Part shown: positions 53,001 to 60,708 of the stretch, piece by piece
Position numbering within the stretch: the first letter of the stretch is position 1
Layout: the number at the start of each line of letters is the position of its first letter
Source: Mycobacteroides franklinii
GTDB taxonomy: Bacteria; Actinomycetota; Actinomycetes; Mycobacteriales; Mycobacteriaceae
Direction: 5' to 3'
NCBI RefSeq assembly: GCF_002013895.1
Contig: NZ_MAFQ01000021.1
Span: 1-64,000 of the forward strand
DNA length: 64,000 nucleotides
Position numbers and translations under genes: made by a program
The notes under the pieces: model-generated
Told to the model about the DNA's origin: nothing
Seen by the model: only the letters and a program-made list of their open reading frames with translations
The model's database searches: none

Positions 53001-53730
53001 GCGGCGCGCGACAATGCGCATATTCGGTTCCAAGCCGGGGACTTACGGCGCCGGGTTACTGCAACTGATTGATAGCCAAAACTGGCGCAACGACGCCGAT
53101 TTGGAGCAGGTCTATACCGCATGGGGCGGGTTTGCCTATGGTCGGGGGCTCGATGGTGCCGCGGCGAGTGAGGACATGCGCCACCAGTACCGGCGGATCG
53201 CGGTGGCGGCCAAGAACACCGATACCCGCGAGCACGATATTGCCGACTCGGATGACTATTTCCAGTACCACGGCGGCATGGTCGCCGCGGTTCGGGCGCT
53301 CACCGGAAAGGCACCGGCGGCCTACATCGGCGACAACACCAGACCTGACTCCGTGCGCACTCGAACGTTATCTGAAGAAACCACAAGGGTTTTCCGTGCG
53401 CGTGTGGTCAACCCGCGGTGGCTGGAAGCGATGCGGAGGCACGGCTACAAGGGTGCTTTCGAAATGGCGGCCACCGTCGACTACCTGTTCGGGTACGACG
53501 CGACCGCGAACGTCATGGCCGACTGGATGTACGAACAGCTGACCAACAGCTACGTGCTCGACGAGCAGAATCGTAAGTTCATGCAGCAGTCCAACCCGTG
53601 GGCGCTGCACGGCATCGCTGAGAGGTTGCTGGAGGCTGCCAGTCGAGGCCTATGGGAAAAACCCGACCAGCGAGTTTTGGATGATTTGCGCTCGGTATTC
53701 CTGGAGACCGAGGGCGAACTGGAGTCGTAG
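50095..53730 (+). CDS. cobN: Cobaltochelatase subunit CobN
   Basis: Large porphyrin-binding subunit of the ATP-dependent aerobic cobaltochelatase (with CobS and CobT, or a ChlI/D-like partner, encoded elsewhere). 1211 residues. CobN/magnesium chelatase H signatures: FVDTSANPEGDIVIAALQAGNTVLVVQPPRGFGENPVAIYHDPDLPPSHHYLAAYRWL, DALVHLGKHGNLEWLPGKTVGLSADC, GLVNVLPTGRNFYSVDPKAVPSKLAWETGQ, and GGMVAAVRALTGKAPAAYIGDNTRPDSVRTRTL. GTG 50095 has only a near-consensus TACGAA six bases upstream. Confidence 0.96.
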   Translation: MSDAASLPRILILSTSDTDLLSARASGANYRWANPSRIHVDDLPGLLDGMGAVVVRLLGGRRGWEEGIDAVIASGVPTVVVSGEQAPDAELMECSTVPGGAALQVHRYLAEGGTANLQQLYAFLSDTILMTGIGFEPPATNPAWGVLDRSGREAMSDGPTVAVLYYRAQQLAGNTAYIDALCTAIEDLGGRALPVFCASLRTAPPELLKTLSGADAMVVTVLAAGGATPAAVGAGGSDDEWSVAHLAALDIPILQGLCLTSSRDDWDANDDGMSPLDVATQVAVPEFDGRIITVPFSFKEIDSDGLITYVPDAERCARVAGIALRHAKLRSIPAAERRIAVVFSAYPTKHARIGNAVGLDTPASAVALLTAMRAAGYDVGADGDIPGLPATGRPAQDGDGDTLIHALIERGGQDPDWLTADQLAGNPIRVPARQYREWFSRLAPGLAEQVVEHWGPPPGTLFVDTSANPEGDIVIAALQAGNTVLVVQPPRGFGENPVAIYHDPDLPPSHHYLAAYRWLSAPREEGGFGADALVHLGKHGNLEWLPGKTVGLSADCATDAAIGNLPLIYPFLVNDPGEGTQAKRRAHATLVDHLIPPMARAETYGDIARLEQLLDEHANISALDPAKLPAIRQQIWTLMRAAKMDHDLGLEERPDEDVFDDMLLHVDGWLCEIKDVQIRDGLHILGSAPEGGAQVDLVLAILRARQMWAGEQSVPGLRQALGLVEDGTDERALVDEIEQQAHSLLTALQASGWNPDAVDKLTADPQVAQILRFAATEVVPRLDGTNGEIDAVLRALDGRFIEAGPSGSPLRGLVNVLPTGRNFYSVDPKAVPSKLAWETGQAMADSLLERYRTDYGDWPRSVGLSIWGTSAMRTSGDDIAEVLALLGVRPVWDDASRRVVNLEAISLAELGRPRIDVTVRISGFFRDAFPHVVTMLDDAVALAAGLEEPAEQNYLRAHAEADRAEHGDWRRATMRIFGSKPGTYGAGLLQLIDSQNWRNDADLEQVYTAWGGFAYGRGLDGAAASEDMRHQYRRIAVAAKNTDTREHDIADSDDYFQYHGGMVAAVRALTGKAPAAYIGDNTRPDSVRTRTLSEETTRVFRARVVNPRWLEAMRRHGYKGAFEMAATVDYLFGYDATANVMADWMYEQLTNSYVLDEQNRKFMQQSNPWALHGIAERLLEAASRGLWEKPDQRVLDDLRSVFLETEGELES

Positions 53731-53739
53731 CATCGGGAC

Positions 53740-54144
53740 ATGGCCCGGAACAAAGGCTTGGACATCGAGACGGTAGCGATCGGCCGCTACGTCTTGTTGA
53801 CCACCTTCACGAAAGACGGTGTGCCGAAGTCGACTCCGATGTGGTTCGTGACCGAGGGCGATGAGCTGCTGATGACCACGGGCGGCGACTCCTGGAAGAT
53901 CAAGCGGATCAGGCGCAGCCCGAGGGTGACGGTGGCCGTGTGTACCCAGCGTGGTCGGGCGATCAGTCCGACAGCAGACGGCACCGCCGCGGTGGTGGAG
54001 GATCCGGCGTCCGTCGAGCGTATCCGCGCCACGGTGCTCAAGCGCTATGGCTTGTTTGGCCGGATCGCGTGGGCGCTGAACAGCCGTCGCAGCGGTTCCA
54101 GAGTCGGAATTTCTGTGACGCTCGGCGCGCCGGAAGCGCAGTGA
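53740..54144 (+). CDS. PPOX-class F420-dependent oxidoreductase, Rv2061 family (1)
   Basis: Small split beta-barrel protein, 134 residues, of the Rv2061-type F420-dependent family: YVLLTTFTKDGVPKSTPMWFVTEGDELLMTTGGDSWKIKRIRRSPRVTVAVCTQRGR. It follows cobN as Rv2061c follows Rv2062c in M. tuberculosis. ATG 53740 is six bases after TAGCAT and lacks a Shine-Dalgarno. A paralogue starts 18 bases after its stop. Cofactor F420 or FMN and the substrate are unproven. Confidence 0.82.
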   Translation: MARNKGLDIETVAIGRYVLLTTFTKDGVPKSTPMWFVTEGDELLMTTGGDSWKIKRIRRSPRVTVAVCTQRGRAISPTADGTAAVVEDPASVERIRATVLKRYGLFGRIAWALNSRRSGSRVGISVTLGAPEAQ

Positions 54145-54162
54145 CATACCTACGATGGGCGC

Positions 54163-54555
54163 ATGGGTGCGAACCTCCCGGCGCCGACGTTCGATGACGT
54201 CTGTGCCGCCAAATATGTCCTGCTGACCACCTACACCAAGGACGGTCGGGCCAAGCCCGCCGCGGTCTGGGCGGCGCCGGAGAACGGCGAGCTTCTCGTG
54301 TGGACCGAGACGAACTCCTGGAAGGTGCGCCGCATCCGCAACACTCCACGGGTGACGCTGGCCGTCTGCGACGTGCGGGGCAAGGTTCGTAGCGGTGAGA
54401 TCGAGGGAACCGCGCGGGTCCTGGATACCGACGGCACCGAGCGCGCCCGCGCGGCGATCACCCGCAAGTACGGCCTGGTGGGATGGGTGCTGGTGAAGGC
54501 GAGCATCCTGCGCCGCGGCAGCACCGGCACCATTGGGCTGGCCGTCACGGCCTGA
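54163..54555 (+). CDS. PPOX-class F420-dependent oxidoreductase, Rv2061 family (2)
   Basis: Tandem paralogue of the preceding gene, 130 residues: CAAKYVLLTTYTKDGRAKPAAVWAAPENGELLVWTETNSWKVRRIRNTPRVTLAVCDVRGK and RAAITRKYGLVGWVLVKASILRRGSTGTIGLAV. ATG 54163 has its own TACGAT box six bases upstream, so the copies may be transcribed separately. Divergence between the copies is clear, which argues for an old duplication. Confidence 0.82.
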   Translation: MGANLPAPTFDDVCAAKYVLLTTYTKDGRAKPAAVWAAPENGELLVWTETNSWKVRRIRNTPRVTLAVCDVRGKVRSGEIEGTARVLDTDGTERARAAITRKYGLVGWVLVKASILRRGSTGTIGLAVTA

Positions 54556-54605
54556 CCCGCACGTCGATACGGGAACCCAGCGGCATATCGGCTCGTTGAG
54601 TCGGT

Positions 54606-55118
54606 ATGTGGCCAGGCCTATTTCTGCTGTACGTGATCGTCGAGGTGTCCGCGCTGGTGGCGTTGACGTCGGCCGTGGGCATCGGCTGGACCATCATCGC
54701 GGTCGCGGCGGCCTTCGTCGTCGGCCTCTTGCTGGCCGGATCCCAGGCCCGACGCGCCCTTGACCAGCTGCGACGAGGTGTGAGGTCGCCGGGTGGAGCA
54801 ATCGCTGACGGTGCGCTGATCGCACTGGGCTCCGTCGCGGTGGTGATCCCCGGGCTGGTTTCCTCGGCCATCGGACTGCTGCTGCTCCTGCCGCCGACCC
54901 GTGCCGTGCTGCGGCCCGTCCTGACACTGGTCGCGGCCCGCCAACTGAGCCGGCGTGCACCCCTGGTCACCGTCATCCCTTCGGGGTTCGGCGCGTTTCA
55001 GACCGGCCGGCCCCGGGCGCGCACGGTCGACTACATCGACGGCGAGGTCATCGACGTCGCGGACGAATCCAGCGCACAGACCTTCAGATACCGTCCCGGC
55101 CACGACCTGCCTGCGTAG
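54606..55118 (+). CDS. fxsA: FxsA-family membrane protein
   Basis: Cytoplasmic membrane protein of the FxsA family, named for the E. coli protein that relieves phage T7 exclusion by F; its role in mycobacteria is unknown. 170 residues with hydrophobic helices (LFLLYVIVEVSALVALTSAVGIGWTIIAVAAAFVVGLLLAGSQARRAL, then GAIADGALIALGSVAVVIPGLVSSAIGLLLLLPP) and a soluble C-terminus. Corresponds in position to Rv2053c, upstream of the lnt/ppm1 genes. Confidence 0.85.
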   Translation: MWPGLFLLYVIVEVSALVALTSAVGIGWTIIAVAAAFVVGLLLAGSQARRALDQLRRGVRSPGGAIADGALIALGSVAVVIPGLVSSAIGLLLLLPPTRAVLRPVLTLVAARQLSRRAPLVTVIPSGFGAFQTGRPRARTVDYIDGEVIDVADESSAQTFRYRPGHDLPA

Positions 55119-55147
55119 ACGTCGCCTGAGCCCGGCAGAATTACCGA

Positions 55148-56812
55148 GTGCAGATTCGTTCGGGCGCTCTTCGCGCAAGCAGCTCATCGGAGCCGGGCGC
55201 TCTTCGCGCAAGCAGCTCATCGCAACTGCTCATCAACGCCCGGGTGCACAGCCCGTCCCATCCCGCGGCCACCGCGATGGCGGTGACCGGCGGTGTCATC
55301 AGCTGGATCGGCGAGGACGACCTCGGCCGCGCGGAGTTCCCGGACGCCCAGATCGTGGACCTGGAGGGTGCCTTTATGGCGCCCGCGTTTGTCGATGCCC
55401 ACGTTCATGTCACTGCGCTCGGGCTGTCCATCATCGGGCTCGACCTGTCCGATGTGACCTCGCGCGAACAGTGCCTGGCCCGGTTGAACGCGTATGCCCG
55501 CGAGCACGCCGACGAGGTGATCTGGGGCCACGGCTGGGATGAATCACGATGGCCGGATCGGCATCCGCTGACCACTGCCGACCTCGACGCGGCGGCACCC
55601 GGCCGGGCCGTCTACCTCACCCGCATCGATGTGCATTCGGCCGCGGCATCGACCGCGCTGCGACAGCAGGTACCCGGACTTACCGAGGCCACCGGCTTCC
55701 ACCCCGAGGAGCCGCTGGCCGCCGCGGCACACCATCTGTTGCGGGCCTACGCGCGCGATGCGCTCTCGGCGAAGGGGCGAGCCACCGCACGGCGGGCGGC
55801 CCTCGACACCGCCGCATCGCTCGGTTTGGTGTCGGTCCATGAATGCGGAGGGCCCGAGATCGGCGGGTTGGAGGACTTCCGCGAGCTGTTGGCCACCGAG
55901 CACGGCGTGCAGGTCACCGGCTACTGGGGGGAAGCGGCCCGCGATCCCGATCACGCGCGTGAACTTATGGCCTCGACAGGGGCTGCCGGTCTGGCCGGTG
56001 ACCTCTTCGTCGACGGCGCCCTGGGATCGCGTACCGCCTGGCTGCAGGAGCCGTACCACGATGCGCCCCACACCTGCGGCACCAGACATCTGGATGCCGA
56101 AACGGTTGAAGCGCACCTGGACTCGTGCACGCAGGCCGGCATCACCGCGGGATTCCACGTGATCGGGGACGCCGCCGTCGCCCAAGTGGTCGAGGCCCTC
56201 GAGCGGGTTGCGGCGCGCCACGGTGTACCCGCCGTGGCGCGGTGCGGCCATCGGCTGGAACACCTCGAAATGATCTCCGCCGCACAGGCCGAGCAACTTG
56301 GCCGCCTCGGCGTGATCGCCAGCGTGCAACCGGCTTTCGACGCCCTATGGGGCGGCCCCGACGGCATGTACGCGGACCGACTCGGCGTGGACCGAGGTAC
56401 TCAGCTAAACCCGCTGGCGCTGTTAGCATCCCAAGGCGTGCCCCTAGCGTTCGGTTCCGATGCCCCCGTCGCGCCCATGAATCCGTGGGTGACGGTACGG
56501 GCGGCGGCGCATCACCGCACCGCAAGTAGCTCCATATCGGTCCGTGCGGCATTCGGTGCCGCGACCCGAGGTGGCTGGCGCGCACAGGGAATTCACGATG
56601 GCGTCACCGGCACACTGGCCCCGGGAGCGATTGCCAGCTACGCGATCTGGGAGACAGGGGATCTGACCATCAACACCAGCCAACCGGGCGTTCAGCGGTG
56701 GTCCACCGACCCGCGCTCGCGCGTACCGGCACTGCCCGACTTATCGGACGCCACAGCTGTACTCCCCAAGTGTCTGCAGACCGTGCACCGCGGCAAGGTG
56801 ATCCATGGCTGA
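55148..56812 (+). CDS. YtcJ-like metal-dependent amidohydrolase
   Basis: Amidohydrolase superfamily member (family 3), 554 residues. Metal-binding motifs: FVDAHVHV (HxH), HVIGDAA, HRLEHLEMI and the terminal Asp in AFGSDAPVAPMNPW. The natural domain begins around LLINARVHSPSHPAA; the preceding residues 5-24 (GALRASSSS twice) are encoded by two tandem copies of a dispersed repeat. No ribosome-binding site supports GTG 55148, so the true start is uncertain. The stop overlaps lnt by eight bases. Substrate unknown. Confidence 0.82.
   Translation: MQIRSGALRASSSSEPGALRASSSSQLLINARVHSPSHPAATAMAVTGGVISWIGEDDLGRAEFPDAQIVDLEGAFMAPAFVDAHVHVTALGLSIIGLDLSDVTSREQCLARLNAYAREHADEVIWGHGWDESRWPDRHPLTTADLDAAAPGRAVYLTRIDVHSAAASTALRQQVPGLTEATGFHPEEPLAAAAHHLLRAYARDALSAKGRATARRAALDTAASLGLVSVHECGGPEIGGLEDFRELLATEHGVQVTGYWGEAARDPDHARELMASTGAAGLAGDLFVDGALGSRTAWLQEPYHDAPHTCGTRHLDAETVEAHLDSCTQAGITAGFHVIGDAAVAQVVEALERVAARHGVPAVARCGHRLEHLEMISAAQAEQLGRLGVIASVQPAFDALWGGPDGMYADRLGVDRGTQLNPLALLASQGVPLAFGSDAPVAPMNPWVTVRAAAHHRTASSSISVRAAFGAATRGGWRAQGIHDGVTGTLAPGAIASYAIWETGDLTINTSQPGVQRWSTDPRSRVPALPDLSDATAVLPKCLQTVHRGKVIHG
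55162..55222 (+). repeat. Dispersed repeat, tandem copies C1 and C2 (start of amidohydrolase gene)
   Basis: Two 22-bp copies at 55168-55189 and 55201-55222 read T-CTTCGCGCAAGCAGCTCAT-CG, each preceded by GGGCGC, giving a 33-bp period. They are in frame (11 codons) and encode LRASSSS. Compared with sigL one base differs (A for G). Confidence 0.75.
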
Positions 56813-58598
56813 CGAGACTGTCGATGAGACGCGTGACGAGGATCTGGCTGATCTCGACGAGCAGTCCGACGTTCCGGCAGACGATGAGCCGGAGGCTCCC
56901 GTCGAGACCGGTCCTTCGCGCGGGAAGCTCTTCGCGGCGGCGGTAGGCGCGCGCGTCACGGCTTTCGGTCGAGCATGGATGCGGGCGGCGGCCCGCCAGG
57001 GCGCGGCCGTGGTCGGCGGTCTCGCATTGTGTGCGAGCTTCCCGCCCTGGGGTTTTTGGTGGGCGGCGTTCCCCGCATTGTCGGTCCTGGGACTGGTGCT
57101 GTGGTCGTCGAAGACCACGCTGCGCGGCGGACTGGGGTATGGGCTCCTATTCGGTCTGGCGTTCTTCATCCCGCTGTTGCCGTGGACGGGTCAGCTGGTC
57201 GGTGCCGTCCCGTGGTTGGCTTTGTCCTTGCTCTGCGCCACCTGGGTGGCACTGTTTGGCCTGCTGGCGGTCGCCGTGCGGAATCTGCCCGGTTGGCCGC
57301 TCTGGTTCGCCGCCGCATGGACGGCCACGGAATGGGGCAAGGCAAGCGTCCCGTTCGGCGGATTCCCTTGGGGCCGAATTGCTTTCGGCCAAGGCGATAG
57401 TCCGATGCTGAGTCTGGCCAGGTACGGGGGAGCGCCGTTGGTGTCCTTTGCGGTGGCCCTGGGTGCGTTTGCGGTCACCGCGCTGGGTATCGAGATGTAT
57501 CGGTGGTGGCGCAGCCCGTCGGTGGGCCCGGATGGTGCCCGGCCGATGCCGTCGGTGCTGCTGCCGGGAACGTGCGTGTGCCTTGTCCTGATCGCGATGG
57601 CGGTCAGCTGGCAGCAGGTCCGGCACGCGAGCCACGGCGCCACGGACGGGCGGACCGTCACCGTCGCGGCCGTCCAGGGCAATGTGCCCCGGCTGGGCCT
57701 GGATTTCAATGCCCAACGGCGCGCGGTCCTCGACTATCACGTCAAGGAAACTCTCCTACTGGCCCAGGACGTCAAGGCCGGAAAGGCACCGGCGCCGCAG
57801 TTCGTGGTGTGGCCCGAGAACTCGTCGGATATCGATCCGATCCGCAATGCCGACGCGGCCGAGGCCATCAACGAAGCAGCGCAGGCCGTCGGGGTGCCGA
57901 TTCTGGTCGGTGGAGTATTGCGGCATCCCGATTCCACCCCCGAACAGCCCAAGTCGATCAATTCCATCATCGTGTGGGACCCGAGCAGCGGCCCTGGTGA
58001 GCGTCACGACAAGCAGATCGTGCAACCGTTCGGCGAGTATCTGCCCTGGCGGAGCTTCTTCGCGCACTTCTCCGAGTACGCCGATCGAGCCGGGTACTTC
58101 GTCCCCGGGGACGGCAACGGCGTCGTCACCGCGGGAGGTGTCAAGATCGGTGTCGCCACCTGCTGGGAGGTCCTCTTCGATCGGGCGCTGCGGCAATCCA
58201 CGCTCAACGGCGCCGAGATTCTCACGGTGCCAAGTAACAATGCCTTGTTCGGAACCGCGATGAGCGAGCAGCAGCTAGCCATCTCGAAGGTCAGGGCCGT
58301 CGAGCACGACCGGGAAGTCATCGTCGTCGGTACCACCGGGATCAGCGCCTTTGTCTCTCCCGACGGAGTCGACGCGGGCCGCACCAGGTTCTTCCAACCG
58401 GCCTACATCGACATGCAGGTACGACTGCATAACGACCTGACACCCGCCACGCAATGGGGGCCGTGGGTCGAATGGGCGATTGCTCTGATCGCCGTACTTG
58501 CCGTCCTGGCCTCGGCTGGCCTGGCGATACTGCACAATGGAGGGCTGAAGAGGCCGGAACGTGAGGTTGAGCCGGCCTCACCGATTAAGGAGACCTGA
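56805..58598 (+). CDS. lnt: Apolipoprotein N-acyltransferase Lnt
   Basis: Membrane enzyme that adds the third acyl chain to lipoproteins. An acidic N-terminal extension (about 1-40) is followed by several transmembrane helices and a nitrilase-fold domain with the catalytic triad Glu338 (VWPENSS), Lys403 (HDKQIVQPFGEYLPWR) and Cys453 (VATCWEVLFDRALR). 597 residues. In M. tuberculosis this domain is fused to Ppm1 (Rv2051c); here ppm1 is separate, with six bases between lnt's stop and ppm1's start. LppK in this window is a possible substrate. Confidence 0.93.
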   Translation: MADETVDETRDEDLADLDEQSDVPADDEPEAPVETGPSRGKLFAAAVGARVTAFGRAWMRAAARQGAAVVGGLALCASFPPWGFWWAAFPALSVLGLVLWSSKTTLRGGLGYGLLFGLAFFIPLLPWTGQLVGAVPWLALSLLCATWVALFGLLAVAVRNLPGWPLWFAAAWTATEWGKASVPFGGFPWGRIAFGQGDSPMLSLARYGGAPLVSFAVALGAFAVTALGIEMYRWWRSPSVGPDGARPMPSVLLPGTCVCLVLIAMAVSWQQVRHASHGATDGRTVTVAAVQGNVPRLGLDFNAQRRAVLDYHVKETLLLAQDVKAGKAPAPQFVVWPENSSDIDPIRNADAAEAINEAAQAVGVPILVGGVLRHPDSTPEQPKSINSIIVWDPSSGPGERHDKQIVQPFGEYLPWRSFFAHFSEYADRAGYFVPGDGNGVVTAGGVKIGVATCWEVLFDRALRQSTLNGAEILTVPSNNALFGTAMSEQQLAISKVRAVEHDREVIVVGTTGISAFVSPDGVDAGRTRFFQPAYIDMQVRLHNDLTPATQWGPWVEWAIALIAVLAVLASAGLAILHNGGLKRPEREVEPASPIKET

Positions 58599-58603
58599 CC
58601 GGA

Positions 58604-59365
58604 GTGGATCCCGTGACCGAACGTCCGAGTGCCCGGACCCTGGTGATCATTCCGACGTACAACGAGCGGGAGAACCTCCCGTTGATCCTCGGTCGGTTGC
58701 ACAAGGCGCAACCCGATGTGCACGTGCTGATCGTCGATGACGGCAGCCCGGACGGGACCGGCGAGCTGGCCGACGAGGCAGCGCTTGCCGACCCTGATCG
58801 CGTACATGTCATGCACCGCAAGGAAAAGGGTGGCCTCGGCGCCGCCTACATCGCGGGCTTCGGCTGGGGTTTGGCCCGTCAGTACTCGGTGCTGGTGGAG
58901 ATGGATGCCGACGGCAGCCATGCTCCCGAGCAGCTGTCCAGACTGCTCGACGCCGTGGACGCCGGAGCTGATCTGGCGATCGGCTCGCGGTACGTGCCCG
59001 GTGGCACCGTGGTCAACTGGCCGTGGCGACGGCTTGTCCTGTCCCGTAGCGCGAATGTCTATGCGCGGCTGGTGCTGGGAGTCAAGCCGCACGACATCAC
59101 CGCGGGCTACCGTGCATACCGCCGTGAAGTGCTCGAAAAGCTGGATTTGGCGGCCGTCGAGTCGCACGGGTACTGCTTCCAGATCGATCTGACGCTGCGC
59201 ACCATCGCGCACGGCTTCGAGGTTGTCGAGGTGCCGATCACCTTCACCGAGCGCGCGATCGGTGAATCCAAGATGAGTGGCTCGATCATCAATGAAGCCC
59301 TGGTCAAGGTGACCAAGTGGGGTGTCAAAAGCCGCTTGGACCGGGCCCGCGGCGTCAATCGCTGA
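58604..59365 (+). CDS. ppm1: Polyprenol monophosphomannose synthase Ppm1
   Basis: GT2 glycosyltransferase that transfers mannose from GDP-mannose to polyprenol phosphate, the donor for lipomannan, lipoarabinomannan and protein O-mannosylation. Motifs: VIIPTYNERENL, IVDDGSPDGTGEL, VEMDADGSH (DxD) and IGSRYVPGGTVVNWPWRR. 253 residues. GTG 58604 has AAGGAG ten bases upstream; GTG 58613 with GGAG eight bases upstream is an alternative. Located directly after lnt, consistent with co-expression and Lnt-Ppm1 interaction known in M. smegmatis. Confidence 0.93.
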   Translation: MDPVTERPSARTLVIIPTYNERENLPLILGRLHKAQPDVHVLIVDDGSPDGTGELADEAALADPDRVHVMHRKEKGGLGAAYIAGFGWGLARQYSVLVEMDADGSHAPEQLSRLLDAVDAGADLAIGSRYVPGGTVVNWPWRRLVLSRSANVYARLVLGVKPHDITAGYRAYRREVLEKLDLAAVESHGYCFQIDLTLRTIAHGFEVVEVPITFTERAIGESKMSGSIINEALVKVTKWGVKSRLDRARGVNR

Positions 59366-59377
59366 GGTAGTCAGTCC

Positions 59378-60139
59378 TCACGCATTGCGGGCCATCAGGC
59401 CGCCGTCGACGGGAATGACCGCGCCGGTCAGATACGACGCGGCCGGCAGGCACACACTCAATGTCATGTGTGCGACTTCCTCGGCGCGACCGTAGCGGCG
59501 CAGTGCGGTACGCCGGCGGGCATAGGTGTCCTTGTCCTCGGCGGGAATCGCGGCCGTCATCGCGGTATCGATGGGCCCCGGGCAGATGCAGTTCACGGTG
59601 ATCCCGTCCCGCCCCAGATCGACCGCCAGACTCCTGGTCAACCCGGCCAGGCCGGATTTGGCGGCGACATAGGGGCTGTCATACGGGGTGGCGCCGAGGG
59701 CCTCCGTGGATGCGATGTTCACCACGCGCGGGGCAGGGGAGTTGCGCAGAAACGGAAGTGCCGCGCGAACAACGCGCACCGGTGCGGTCAGGTGTACCGC
59801 AAGTGATCGATCCCAGGTATCGCCGTAATCGGGGTCATCGAGCGATCGGAACGCCGCGAACCCGGCATTGTTCACCACGATGTCCAGCCGGCCGAACCGT
59901 TCACCCACGGCGGCGACGACCTCGCTGATCTGCGTGTCATTGGTGACATCCAGCGCCCAGGGAACTGAGGCATCACCGATCGAGTCGGCGACGGCTTGTG
60001 CGTCTTCCAGGCGTAGATCGGTGACTGCGACGAATGCTCCGTCCGCGGCGAAAACGCGGGCGGTGGCTTCCCCCATCCCGCTCCCGGCGCCGGTAACGAG
60101 GGCAACCGAACCCGCTACCGATCTGCCGGGTGCACTCAT
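59378..60139 (-). CDS. Short-chain dehydrogenase/reductase
   Basis: Classical SDR, 253 residues. Cofactor motif TGAGSGMGEA, NNAG at the fourth strand, NIASTEALGATPYDSPYVAAK (Ser and Tyr-x3-Lys) and PGPIDTAM. The substrate is unknown. It is convergent with ppm1, 12 bases between stops, and is 24 bases downstream of rbpA on the same strand, so it may be read through from the rbpA promoter. Confidence 0.88.
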   Translation of the reverse strand: MSAPGRSVAGSVALVTGAGSGMGEATARVFAADGAFVAVTDLRLEDAQAVADSIGDASVPWALDVTNDTQISEVVAAVGERFGRLDIVVNNAGFAAFRSLDDPDYGDTWDRSLAVHLTAPVRVVRAALPFLRNSPAPRVVNIASTEALGATPYDSPYVAAKSGLAGLTRSLAVDLGRDGITVNCICPGPIDTAMTAAIPAEDKDTYARRRTALRRYGRAEEVAHMTLSVCLPAASYLTGAVIPVDGGLMARNA

Positions 60140-60163
60140 GGGTGGGGTTGGACTGCCGCGGCT

Positions 60164-60499
60164 CTAGCCTCTACGGCGACCCTTGATCAGTTCCAGACGC
60201 TCTTTGAGCAGCTCATCGAGCTCTTCGACGCTGCGACGCTCCAGGAGCATGTCCCAGTGCGTGCGCGGTGGCTTGACCTTCTTGGGCTCGGGCACATCGC
60301 CGTCGAGCAGCGTGCCCTCCAAGCCATTGCGGCAAGCCCAGTTCGCCGGGATCTCGGCGTCATGGGCAAAGGGAACGTCGAATTCTTCACCGTTGTCGGT
60401 GCGGTAACGGGCCATACGACGGGGCGCCAGGTCGTGGTCACGATCGGTTTCGTAGCTGACGGCGCCGAGCCGGCTGCCTCGTAGCACGCGATCTGCCAT
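60164..60499 (-). CDS. rbpA: RNA polymerase-binding protein RbpA
   Basis: Small essential actinobacterial transcription factor that binds the principal sigma factor and RNA polymerase and stabilises the open complex. 111 residues: N-terminal tail MADRVLRGSRLGAVSYETD, the RbpA core barrel (RYRTDNGEEFDVPFAHDAEIPANWACRNG) and the C-terminal sigma-interaction helix (THWDMLLERRSVEELDELLKERLELIKGRR). AGGAG precedes ATG 60499. A TATAAT box about 124 bases upstream suggests a strong housekeeping promoter. Confidence 0.97.
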   Translation of the reverse strand: MADRVLRGSRLGAVSYETDRDHDLAPRRMARYRTDNGEEFDVPFAHDAEIPANWACRNGLEGTLLDGDVPEPKKVKPPRTHWDMLLERRSVEELDELLKERLELIKGRRRG

Positions 60500-60622
60500 G
60501 TGTACTTCTCCTCTTCACTGCGGGTCTGTGCGATCGGATCCCGCGTTTACATTGCTGGTGGCTGTCTACCTCAACGCGGCACCTGCGGCATTAGTTCCCT
60601 GTTCATGCAGGTTGTGGCCCTC

Positions 60623-60628
60623 ATTATA
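60623..60628 (-). promoter_or_regulatory. TATAAT -10 box upstream of rbpA
   Basis: Minus-strand TATAAT, a perfect -10 hexamer. The predicted leader to the rbpA start is roughly 115 bases. No good -35 is visible at 16-18 bases, typical of mycobacterial sigma A/B promoters. The rest of the 209-base gap shows no other clear feature. Confidence 0.6.
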
Positions 60629-60708
60629 GTTCGTGCACGCTCGCATGACTGTCACCGCTACGCATCTGTGACGCGTGGCGGTGGATACAACCGGAAAAGG
60701 AGTCTGTC

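Noticed and set aside
60189..60222. Partial match to the dispersed repeat at the end of rbpA (CTCTTTGAGCAGCTCATCG)
   Set aside because: The centre does not match and the bases encode the conserved C-terminal helix of RbpA (DELLKERLEL), so chance is the better explanation.
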